A stretch of DNA of 40,620 nucleotides from Neolewinella lacunae (GTDB taxonomy: Bacteria; Bacteroidota; Bacteroidia; Chitinophagales; Saprospiraceae): positions 1 to 40,620 of the forward strand of contig NZ_JACSIT010000139.1 in assembly GCF_014349155.1 (NCBI RefSeq), written 5' to 3'. Position numbers and translations under genes: made by a program. This document shows, piece after piece, positions 23,367 to 30,378 of this stretch (positions within the stretch are counted from its first letter, which is position 1; each line of letters begins with the position of its first letter). The notes under the pieces were generated by a model, which saw only the letters and a list, made by a program, of their open reading frames with translations, was not told the origin of the DNA and did not search any database.

Positions 23367-23805
23367 CCTCTGCTTTTGTGATGAAGTGCTCTCCGTATTT
23401 GGCCAGCTTTTTCTCGCCGACACCTTCAATGGAGCGGATTTCGGCTGGCGTAAGCAGACCTACTTCCGCCATTTCTGCCAACTCTTTATCCGTAAAGACC
23501 GCGTAAGGCGGCACACCATCTCTTTCCGCCAAAGTCTTTCTGATTTCCCGGTAGCGGGCAAACCTGGCAAATGCCTCCGGGGGCAAGACCTCCCGGTAGT
23601 CAATCCGGGCGGCCTTATTACCAGCTCGTTTTATCGGCTCACTTCCTTCCAGATATTCGACGCAAAAGCACCAGTGGCTATTGACCCCATCAGCGATGAA
23701 TTGCTTCTCTACTTGGAGAATTCTGTGTCCGCGGAGAAACTTATTGAGGCTTTCCTCTTCGGCCTCGTTGCCCCAGGCGGGTACGGAAAAAATTCTTATC
23801 TGCAT
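23350..23805 (-). CDS. HRDC-domain DGR accessory protein
   Basis: A 151-residue protein. The N-terminal half (MQIRIFSVPAWGNEAEEESL, then NKFLRGHRILQVEKQF) has a layout I associate with HRDC-type DGR accessory proteins. The C-terminal half (about 95-145, FTDKELAEMAEVGLLTPAEI ... SIEGVGEKKLAKYGEHFI) is an HRDC nucleic-acid-binding domain, as in RecQ and RNase D. In many DGRs an HRDC protein takes the place of the Avd accessory subunit, probably chaperoning the template RNA or cDNA with the reverse transcriptase. Overlap with the reverse transcriptase gene supports a direct partnership. No Avd-like gene is seen. Confidence 0.88.
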   Translation of the reverse strand: MQIRIFSVPAWGNEAEEESLNKFLRGHRILQVEKQFIADGVNSHWCFCVEYLEGSEPIKRAGNKAARIDYREVLPPEAFARFARYREIRKTLAERDGVPPYAVFTDKELAEMAEVGLLTPAEIRSIEGVGEKKLAKYGEHFITKAEDETER

Positions 23806-23891
23806 TGCTTGCTAATTTTCACTCGCCCCCACTCCAACCCTTGCCCCCTGCTTGCTCCGCCGCAGGCTGCCAGGGCTTCCGCCGGGCCTCG

Positions 23892-23919
23892 CTGGCTGGC
23901 TGGGCTCACCCTGACTCTG
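23892..23919 (-). repeat. 28-nt block shared downstream of VR2 and VR1
   Basis: Identical to 21244-21271. See that entry. Confidence 0.85.
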
Positions 23920-24718
23920 CAACTGGGGCGGCGAGGCGGAAGCCGAGGTTGAAGCACCGGAAGCCCGGCCTCCTGAGGTAGCGGAAGGCGCAGCGGCAGT
24001 ACCCGGCGTAGTCGCTCCAGGAGCCGCCGCGCTGGACGCGGCCCTCGGCGCGCTCAGCAGGGTCGTCCACCCAAGCTTCGCTACCGAGGGGATGATTATT
24101 ATAATTCTCGTGCCAATCATCTTCGCACCACTCCCAGACGTTGCCGCTCAGGTCGAACAAGCCGAAGGCATTCGGAGTCAGTAGTCCAACGGGCATCGTT
24201 TCTTTGTCGTTGTTTCCATCGTACCACCCGACCTCGTTCAGCTGATTACTGCCGGCGTAAAGCGTTTCCCTTTTACCCGCCCGGGCGGCGTATTCCCATT
24301 CGGCTTCGCTGGGCAGTCGGAAATAGCCTTTCGGTTTATCCAACAGCTCGTTCAGTACGCGGCAAAATTCGTGGGCATCAATCCAGCTTACATTTTCTAC
24401 CGGGCGGTTGGGACCAGGGAAATAAGCGGAGTTGGGGCGCAGCAATTCCTCGTCAAATTCCAGCCCTCGGGCGCTGGCTTGGGTATGTACCGCAGTCCAC
24501 AGGGCCTGGGTGACGGGGTGTTCAGCGAGGGCGAAGGGGGCGATGTTTCTGCTGTGCTGTGGTTTTTCATCATCGAAACTTTCTGCTTCTTCATTCTCAC
24601 TGCCCATGAGGAAATGGTCCGCGCCGGGGAGATTGCGCAGGTGAAATGAGTAGCCGTTTACCTGATAGGTGGATAGCGGCGGGAGGTCGGTGGGAAGAAA
24701 AAGTGAGGTGGTGGTCAT
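23906..24718 (-). CDS. DGR variable protein 2 (FGE/SUMF1-type C-type lectin fold)
   Basis: A 270-residue paralogue of variable protein 1, with the same SUMF1-like landmarks (FLMGSENEEAESFDDE, HPVTQALW, RLPSEAEWEYAARAGKRE, LSGNVWEWCEDDW). Its C-terminal variable region reads GGSWSDYAGYCRCAFRYLRR then [15 protein letters not shown], different from variable protein 1 at most diversified positions. No export signal is seen. The gene starts 3 bp after the 140-residue unknown gene and is therefore in the same operon as the ROCO-CHAT protein. It is followed after 100 bp by the HRDC gene. Confidence 0.93.
   Translation of the reverse strand: MTTTSLFLPTDLPPLSTYQVNGYSFHLRNLPGADHFLMGSENEEAESFDDEKPQHSRNIAPFALAEHPVTQALWTAVHTQASARGLEFDEELLRPNSAYFPGPNRPVENVSWIDAHEFCRVLNELLDKPKGYFRLPSEAEWEYAARAGKRETLYAGSNQLNEVGWYDGNNDKETMPVGLLTPNAFGLFDLSGNVWEWCEDDWHENYNNHPLGSEAWVDDPAERAEGRVQRGGSWSDYAGYCRCAFRYLRRPGFRCFNLGFRLAAPVAESG
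23923..24056 (-). repeat. DGR variable repeat VR2
   Basis: VR2 is 134 nt and aligns gap-free with the TR. All 19 substitutions fall on TR sense-strand adenines, including one at the outermost TAA (tta to tca on the plus strand). Its pattern is independent of VR1. Confidence 0.96.
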
Positions 24719-24721
24719 CGA

Positions 24722-25144
24722 TTAATCATCGCACTCGTCGCCGGTGATCGTCTTGTATAAGGCGCACCACCCGGGAGTTTTAGACTTGCTGATCTTTCCT
24801 TCGTTCTTCTTCTTGTAGAGATACCAGAGAAGGAAAGTTTTGCCCGTATCGCCAAGAAATTCCAGAGCATCGCCGTACTGTTCGATCAACTGTGGCCAGT
24901 CGAGGTCAGAAAGGTTCCGGGTGGTTGCCTGGGCCTGTTGCAGTTCAGCGGAGTACGCTTTGGCGACATCTTCGTCTTCGGATGCGGCAATTTCGGCTAC
25001 CAATTGCAGTAATTGATAAGCTTGTATTTTGGTCAGTGGCCGATCAATGCCAGAAGGTGGATCCCCAGGGTAGTAGGCGGTAACGAAAGCCACCGGGTCG
25101 GTGAAGGTGTGGCGGGCGGCTATTGCGCTTAATTTTTCGTCCAT
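24722..25144 (-). CDS. Unknown protein between CHAT and variable gene
   Basis: A 140-residue acidic protein (MDEKLSAIAARHTFTDPVAF ... GDECDD). I recognise no domain. It is predicted mostly helical, with a Leu-rich stretch KIQAYQLLQLVAEIAASEDE and a Trp/Tyr-rich segment FLLWYLYKKKN. It lacks transmembrane segments and does not look like Avd. I chose ATG 25144: it lies 10 bp past the CHAT stop, and the longer frame overlaps that gene. Its place between an effector-type gene (10-bp gap) and a diversified sensor (3-bp gap) suggests an adaptor or regulator of the pair. That is inference from context only. Confidence 0.7.
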   Translation of the reverse strand: MDEKLSAIAARHTFTDPVAFVTAYYPGDPPSGIDRPLTKIQAYQLLQLVAEIAASEDEDVAKAYSAELQQAQATTRNLSDLDWPQLIEQYGDALEFLGDTGKTFLLWYLYKKKNEGKISKSKTPGWCALYKTITGDECDD

Positions 25145-25154
25145 GTTGTTTTGC

Positions 25155-28100
25155 TTATTGATGGGCTTCCCCGTTGATGAATAGTTGGTAATTTGCGGTG
25201 GCGGGGGCAATATCCCTCGCTTGCTCACTTGCACCAGCGAAAATAGTAGGTAGACGCTCTAATCCTAGCTCATCCAAGTCTTTATAGAGGCGATAGGCAA
25301 AATCGCATCCTGCCCGGTCATCCAAGGCCCCTTTTGCGCCAATCACCGCCAAGCCCAAGGTACTGACGCGCTGGGCGATCTTTGCCGTATGGCAGGCGTT
25401 AAGGACAATGAGCTTGGGTCGTTGGTCTGATGCAAAAACTTCCTCCGCCCGTTTCATCCAGCCCCGACAAAGATTATAGAGCCCATCTTCTGATAGGAAG
25501 TCGGGCTTCCCATCCCGGTCAATCAACACAATACCACACTGGGCAAAACTCGTGGTATTCAACCAGGGTTTTTCCTGGCTGGGCCGCTTAATACCCGGAA
25601 GTTCCTGCCCGTGCCCGACGAAGTGGATAATTTGGGCGGGGAATGTTTTCATCAAGTTATCGAGCGTATTCCGGGTTGCGGGGCTCTCTCCGTTGCCCAT
25701 GGGTTCACCATCAATGTATTTTCCTACGGCATAATTGATGGCACGGGTGATTCTAATCATCTCGTCCTCTACTTTCAATGCTGGCAAATCCGGCACGATA
25801 GCCTTGAAAATGGTCAGTTGCAATTGCTGCCGGGAGTTCGCTGCGGCCGAAGAAATCCCAGCTGAATCTAGTGGCTGGCCTTGAGGCTGAGGCTGATTTT
25901 CCAACGGGGGTGGATCGGTGGTTTCCTCGTCCTCCGCTCCCAAGTATTCCCCTTGCCCCTTGGCATCTCCAAAGGCCCGAAGCAGGGCCTCGTAGTCTTT
26001 ACGCTTGGCGGAGTTACCATTGCGGTCAATTACTGCTGCTTTGTTTTCCCGCAGCAAGTCCAGGTCTACCCATTCCCGGCCATTTGGGCTCACCCAGGTA
26101 GTATCCGGGGCATCCGACCGGGGGACGTCCTTTAATACCTTGGCCAGATCGGTGAGGAGCGTTTTGCTTTTTTTAGGGACAAAAATGGCGATGGTTTTAT
26201 CGCTTTCCTCGGTTTCCACTAAGACCTGATTCCCTTCTTCGTCGGCCAAGATCATTCCACTGCGCCATACCCATTCTTTTTCTTCGGGGTCGTGTAAGCG
26301 GATAATCAAACGGCGAACGATGCCCGTGTGCAGGTAAGCATTAAAAAGCTGCAAATGCCACCAGTCGCCGGGGTTCTGTTCAATGTTCTTGCGGAGTCGA
26401 TCGCGGTCACGGGTCCGCGCAGGTGCTGCGGGCAGTAGTTGCGGCGCACAGTAGAGGCGGTCAGACCAATCCGCTTTGTTTTCTTCGTCCTGTTTACCGC
26501 CCACCCGATAGGCCAATTCACACCGGAGCATAAACTCCTCAAAAAGCTCATCATCTCCCGGTTTGGCGAGGTGGTCCTTCCAGTAGCCCAGCAAGTCCGT
26601 ACCGGTGAAGTACCCATTATTTGCAGTAATCTCTTCGATGTAGTTTACTGGTTCCCGCTGTAAAATGGCGTAGATGGCGGCAGTCGCCCAACGTTGATCA
26701 AGGATGATGCGCGGTCCGGTAGCCGTTTCTTGGTAGAATACTACCCCCGTGTTGTGCAGCCAGGTTTTTGCAATTTCCAGAGGGTCCCGGCCGAGGGAGC
26801 CATACTCTTCTGCGACTTTTGCAGCTAATGCTTCGTACTCCTCTAAATTCAGGTATTTTTCGCCGGAGGCCTGCTTTTCCCGGAGGCGATGCCGCAACTC
26901 AATCCAGCTTTTTGCGGCTGATTTGCCCGCTTTGACCTTTGCCAGAGCATTTTTCAGGTGGTAGGTCAGGGTTGGATATCCATCCGGGAAGGGTGGCAAA
27001 ACCGGTTTGGGGATGGATTCTACGGACAAGCCACCTTTGAAGTCCTCAAAGTAGTTGCTCAGAAAAGCATCTATTTTAGGATCTTCTACGCTGTGCTGCT
27101 TTTTGGTTTGCACCACCAATAGGGGTGTTGTGGATTTGTTCTGCTCCCACCGCCAGTTTGAGCGGCGCCCGCCGCCGCTGGCCCGGTAAACGTAATCGAG
27201 CCAGTAGGGGAGTCGGAAGTTTTGGTAGACACCGTAGGGGCCTTCATCGGGTATGGAGTATTGATCCAGTTTCTCCGATTCGGGGTCCCAAGCCACGATA
27301 TAGACTGCGCTGGACTCCAAAAACAGGCGGTGGGTGGCGTGGTAAATGTCTTGTCCACCAAAATCCCAGAACTGTACGTTGTAGGGCGAGTCTTTATCAG
27401 GCCAGCGATGCGAAGCGATGATTACACCGTGGGTGCTTTTTTCTTTTTCGTTAGGGGAAAGGTTATTCAATCGGCGGTACATAGTGGTTTTACCCACCCG
27501 GCCATTCCCGACAATGAGCACCTTACATTCATCATCTTTCCCTACACCAGAATCCCGGCGGGCCGCAAGAATACCTTTGACGGCCACCGCATTTTCCGCT
27601 GGCGTACCCGTCAGAGCGGTCTGGTAATCGTCACTGAGTGGATTATCGTCGAGGAAGAGGTTTACCGTTGGCCCGAGCAGGTCTTGCAGCGATAGCGGAA
27701 GATCTTTGAACTTATTCTCACTCAACCGCAAACTCTCCAACCCCGGCAGCGCCCCCTCAAACGCCACCTCCGTCAATTCGTTATCCTCCAAACAGAGAAT
27801 GCCCAGATTGGCGAAACCGTCAGCCAGGCGGAAAGCCGTCAGCCCATTGTGACTCAAATCGCAAAAGTACAGGCGGGGGCAGGCAGCGGCGAAGGCCCAC
27901 TCGGTGAGGCTTTTGTCTTTTTGGCGGCTGACGTTGAGGAATTCCAGCGCGGGGCTGGCGGGCCAGGTCAGGCGGGGGAGGGCGCAGTGGCTCAGGTCTA
28001 CGCGCAGGAGGTCGGGGAAGGCGGCGGGCAGCGTCAGGGCCGTCAGGTCGGGGTTGCTCTGGGCAAAAAGGACGCGCAGCTGGGTCTGGTGGCTGAGGTC

Positions 28101-28346
28101 CAGCGTGCCAAGGCCGCAGTTGCCCAGGTTGAGGTACTGGAGGTGAGGAAGGTCGCGCAGCCAGTCGGTAGACGGCAGCGGGTCCTTCCGGTCGGCCCAG
28201 CCAAAGAGGTTGAGGGCGATGATCTGTTTTTGGTCATCGCGAACGTACTGCCCGGCCTGATCGGCAAGGGCACAGCGGGCGGGGTTTTCTTCCTGGCAGG
28301 GCCTGAGCTCCGTGCCCAGGATCTCCATTAGCGTTTCTGGCGACAT
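25155..28346 (-). CDS. LRR-Roc-COR GTPase with C-terminal CHAT protease domain
   Basis: A 1063-residue multidomain protein. Leucine-rich repeats cover about residues 40-240 (LQYLNLGNCGLGTLDLSH, LYFCDLSHNGLTAF, LGILCLEDNELTEV). A Roc GTPase follows at about 270-450, with P-loop VGNGRVGKTT (279-288) and DFGGQ (328-332). A COR-like region spans about 460-780. An acidic/Pro-rich linker leads to a CHAT caspase-like domain at about 840-1060, with the His in FVGHG (about 912) and the Cys in LNACHT (about 985), so the catalytic dyad is intact. ROCO proteins act as GTP switches; CHAT domains cleave proteins in bacterial immunity or cell-death systems. It heads the DGR operon. A start at Met7 (28328) is also possible. 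Confidence 0.92.
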   Translation of the reverse strand: MSPETLMEILGTELRPCQEENPARCALADQAGQYVRDDQKQIIALNLFGWADRKDPLPSTDWLRDLPHLQYLNLGNCGLGTLDLSHQTQLRVLFAQSNPDLTALTLPAAFPDLLRVDLSHCALPRLTWPASPALEFLNVSRQKDKSLTEWAFAAACPRLYFCDLSHNGLTAFRLADGFANLGILCLEDNELTEVAFEGALPGLESLRLSENKFKDLPLSLQDLLGPTVNLFLDDNPLSDDYQTALTGTPAENAVAVKGILAARRDSGVGKDDECKVLIVGNGRVGKTTMYRRLNNLSPNEKEKSTHGVIIASHRWPDKDSPYNVQFWDFGGQDIYHATHRLFLESSAVYIVAWDPESEKLDQYSIPDEGPYGVYQNFRLPYWLDYVYRASGGGRRSNWRWEQNKSTTPLLVVQTKKQHSVEDPKIDAFLSNYFEDFKGGLSVESIPKPVLPPFPDGYPTLTYHLKNALAKVKAGKSAAKSWIELRHRLREKQASGEKYLNLEEYEALAAKVAEEYGSLGRDPLEIAKTWLHNTGVVFYQETATGPRIILDQRWATAAIYAILQREPVNYIEEITANNGYFTGTDLLGYWKDHLAKPGDDELFEEFMLRCELAYRVGGKQDEENKADWSDRLYCAPQLLPAAPARTRDRDRLRKNIEQNPGDWWHLQLFNAYLHTGIVRRLIIRLHDPEEKEWVWRSGMILADEEGNQVLVETEESDKTIAIFVPKKSKTLLTDLAKVLKDVPRSDAPDTTWVSPNGREWVDLDLLRENKAAVIDRNGNSAKRKDYEALLRAFGDAKGQGEYLGAEDEETTDPPPLENQPQPQGQPLDSAGISSAAANSRQQLQLTIFKAIVPDLPALKVEDEMIRITRAINYAVGKYIDGEPMGNGESPATRNTLDNLMKTFPAQIIHFVGHGQELPGIKRPSQEKPWLNTTSFAQCGIVLIDRDGKPDFLSEDGLYNLCRGWMKRAEEVFASDQRPKLIVLNACHTAKIAQRVSTLGLAVIGAKGALDDRAGCDFAYRLYKDLDELGLERLPTIFAGASEQARDIAPATANYQLFINGEAHQ
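26412..26427 (+). repeat. Possible short GCAGGTGC repeat core (inside CDS)
   Basis: The core gcgcaggtgctgc resembles the dispersed repeat family and lies inside the ROCO-CHAT gene. It is short enough to be chance. Confidence 0.35.
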
Positions 28347-28483
28347 GGGGTAGCGTGCGGGTGTTTTTTCAGAGAGCGGGAAGATAGAGAAAAAGGGAAT
28401 GTGAGGGGGATTTTCCTCGGCGTAGGGGCGAAAATGGCGTGGTTAGCAAAGAAACACGGGTTTCAAAAAAAGTAGCCCTAGGG

Positions 28484-28516
28484 TCTTGCGCCGTGTTTAT
28501 GTAAGGACTAAATTTG
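28484..28516 (+). promoter_or_regulatory. Promoter of small AT-rich gene
   Basis: TTG near 28484 and TAAATTTG at 28509-28516 fit the Bacteroidota consensus with a spacer of about 22 bp. The start codon is 36 bp downstream, in very AT-rich DNA. Confidence 0.6.
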
Positions 28517-28552
28517 TCTTATTCTTATTTGTATTAATTAAAAATAACAATC

Positions 28553-28816
28553 ATGCCAGTTATCACCGCTTCCCTAATCATTGGGGGAAAAACCTTAGGC
28601 GCCTACTTGGTCAAGAAGTATGCAATCAAAACCGCTGCTACAGGCGCTTCCTCTATTCTCCGAGAATTAGCTACGAATCCTGCCATTAAGGAAGCTGCGG
28701 GTAAGTTTGCTGAAAATGTAGGAACCGGTATAGCGCAAGACCTAGGAAAGGATACCGGCGAGGAAGTTGTAAAACAGGTAGCAGACGTGATGGAGGCAAT
28801 CGGCGAATACTTATAG
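28553..28816 (+). CDS. Small unknown Gly/Ala-rich protein
   Basis: An 87-residue protein (MPVITASLIIGGKTLGAYLV then KKYAIKTAATGASSI). The N-terminus is mildly hydrophobic with a GGKTLG motif, and the rest is amphipathic-helical and Lys/Glu-rich. It is not a P-loop ATPase: no other nucleotide-binding motif follows. Base composition and codon use are clearly AT-richer than in the neighbours, suggesting recent acquisition. It has its own promoter and lies divergent from the DGR/CHAT operon, 206 bp from its start. The function is unknown; a pore-forming or bacteriocin-like peptide is conceivable but unsupported. Confidence 0.65.
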   Translation: MPVITASLIIGGKTLGAYLVKKYAIKTAATGASSILRELATNPAIKEAAGKFAENVGTGIAQDLGKDTGEEVVKQVADVMEAIGEYL

Positions 28817-28894
28817 GGCCATAATTTCAGTGCCCTACGCTGATCATCCTTTCTAACAGGTCCAACGGAAGTGTTTGGGGGTATCCACAACCCA

Positions 28895-28906
28895 CCCCCC
28901 CCCCCC
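28895..28906 (+). repeat. Poly(C)12 tract upstream of thioredoxin-like gene
   Basis: Twelve consecutive C residues end 29 bp before the GTG start of the next gene. Tracts of this kind slip during replication and can alter promoter spacing or leader structure. Confidence 0.8.
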
Positions 28907-28935
28907 AACGTTGCACAAAAACCAAATCCGCCGCC

Positions 28936-29457
28936 GTGCTACGTCTCCTGACCTCCCTCGCTGTTTTGTCCGCGCTCTGCACCTGCGGCAGCGCCCCGGA
29001 AAACGCTCCGCTCCCAGCCCTCGGCACCGCCTCCGCACCCGTGCGCTACGCCCAATTTGCCGACCTGGAAGGGCTCTTCCAGCAGCAAAACGACACGACC
29101 TACCTGGTCAATTTCTGGGCCACCTGGTGCAAACCCTGCCGCGAGGAAATCCCCCTGCTCCAGCAACTGCTGGAGGACAAAACCGGCCAGCCCCTGCGCG
29201 TCGTGCTCGTCAGCCTGGACACTGAGGAAAGCGCCATCGCGCGCATCCCTGCCCTGCTGGCCGCCGATGCCCCCGACGTCGCCGCCGTGGTGCTCACCGA
29301 CGAAGACCCCGCCTGGGGCAAAAGCATCGACCGGGTCTGGACCGGCGCCCTGCCCACCACCATCATCTACCAGCAACAACGCCGCTTCGTCTACCGCCGC
29401 GCCTTCAATACCTACGCCGATCTGGAGGCCGCTGTCAAGCCCCTGCTGAGACGGTAG
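28936..29457 (+). CDS. TlpA/ResA-like thioredoxin-fold lipoprotein
   Basis: A 173-residue lipoprotein starting at GTG. The SPII signal is MLRLLTSLAVLSALCTC. The thioredoxin-like domain has the redox motif in VNFWATWCKPCREEIPLL and a cis-proline in TGALPTTIIY. Proteins of this type reduce or exchange disulfides in the periplasm, for instance during cytochrome c maturation; a specific partner cannot be named. The DNA at the lipobox (tgcacctgcggcagcgcccc) resembles an inverted copy of the dispersed GCAGGTGC repeat. A poly(C) tract lies just upstream and could make expression variable. Confidence 0.87.
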   Translation: MLRLLTSLAVLSALCTCGSAPENAPLPALGTASAPVRYAQFADLEGLFQQQNDTTYLVNFWATWCKPCREEIPLLQQLLEDKTGQPLRVVLVSLDTEESAIARIPALLAADAPDVAAVVLTDEDPAWGKSIDRVWTGALPTTIIYQQQRRFVYRRAFNTYADLEAAVKPLLRR

Positions 29458-29527
29458 CCGACATTTTCTGCCCTGACCCTGAACCAGTTGGAGATTTTTT
29501 GTATTTTTCCAGCATAAGCCGTAGACC

Positions 29528-30112
29528 ATGCCAAAAATCTACCCCCTCCTCTTCTTCCTCCTCTGTTCCATCTCGCTGAGTGCCAGCCCCTTTCGTGGCT
29601 TTTTGCTGACGAAAGACGGCTACCAGCTCACGGGTTATTTCAACCTCATGGAATACGGTCTGCAAGGGAATTTCATCACTTTTACCAATGACTTTGGCGA
29701 CGTCTACGCCATCCACCCCATGCTCGTCAGCGGCTTCGGGTTCAGCACCGACGGCCGCAGCCTCCGCTACGTAAGCCGCTACCACGAAGGGCAGTGGTAT
29801 TTCCTGCGCGAGGAGGTCAGCGGCCGCACCCTGCGCCTGTACAGCCTACCGAGCAGCGACGACCGCTGGGTAGACGATTCCATGCTCCGCCTCTTCGTCA
29901 ATCCACCCCCCGCCTACTGGCTGGAGACGAGCGACCGGCAACTGCTGCCCCTCTCCCGCCTCGGCTACAAAAAATCCCTGCGCGATTTCCTCGCCCTGGC
30001 CAGCCCCGAAATCGCCGAAAAAATCGGCAGCCGCGGCTATCGCTACCGCGACATCTACACCATCGTGGCGGAGGTCAATGCCCTGGGCGGGAGGAAACGG
30101 CGGCGGCTTTAG
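29528..30112 (+). CDS. Secreted protein of unknown function
   Basis: A 194-residue protein with a clear signal peptide (MPKIYPLLFFLLCSISLSAS). The mature part opens with FRGFLLTKDGYQLTGYFNLM and continues with beta-rich, Tyr-rich segments. It ends in a basic tail (GGRKRRRL). The pattern resembles small Bacteroidota exported proteins without an assigned role. I recognise no domain. It starts 70 bp after the thioredoxin-like gene and ends at a good terminator, so the two may form one transcript. Confidence 0.72.
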   Translation: MPKIYPLLFFLLCSISLSASPFRGFLLTKDGYQLTGYFNLMEYGLQGNFITFTNDFGDVYAIHPMLVSGFGFSTDGRSLRYVSRYHEGQWYFLREEVSGRTLRLYSLPSSDDRWVDDSMLRLFVNPPPAYWLETSDRQLLPLSRLGYKKSLRDFLALASPEIAEKIGSRGYRYRDIYTIVAEVNALGGRKRRRL

Positions 30113-30140
30113 TCGGGCCCCTTTTTAACGTGAGGTTGGG

Positions 30141-30159
30141 AGACCTTCGGTCTTTTTTT
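30141..30159 (+). terminator. Rho-independent terminator
   Basis: AGACC-ttc-GGTCT followed by seven T residues, 29 bp past the stop of the secreted protein gene. Confidence 0.8.
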
Positions 30160-30161
30160 GA

Positions 30162-30198
30162 ACCACTAAGGACACTAAGGGCACTAAGAACACTAAGA
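30162..30198. repeat. CACTAAG short tandem repeats
   Basis: Four copies of cactaag with 2-3 bp between them (ccactaaggacactaagggc and onward). This motif commonly recurs in intergenic DNA of many bacteria. Confidence 0.75.
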
Positions 30199-30228
30199 AA
30201 ACGTGATTATGGCGGCATGTAATCAGGA

Positions 30229-30367
30229 CCTAGGTTGAGACCCTCTGGGTCGATCTCTCCCACCCAGGCTTAGACCCTCTGGGGCGATCCAAAGCACCCC
30301 ATCCTTTCTCCCATTACAACGCTTACGCGCCACAACATTGCTCCGACCCGGAGGGTCTCGACCTAGG
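30229..30367. repeat. Inverted repeat pair around GAGACCCTCTGGG motif
   Basis: The left arm (30229-30255, cctaggttgagaccctctgg) and right arm (30341-30367) are reverse complements apart from a few mismatches. A third, direct partial copy is at about 30266-30290. It fills the gap between the secreted protein gene and the TonB receptor and may form a large hairpin. No gene is seen. Confidence 0.75.
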
Positions 30368-30378
30368 AGGGACCGCCA

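Noticed and set aside
21258-24718. Active formylglycine-generating enzymes or sulfatase maturases
   Set aside because: No sulfatase lies nearby, and the C-terminal region that would hold the active site is the hypervariable DGR target, so a binding role is more likely.
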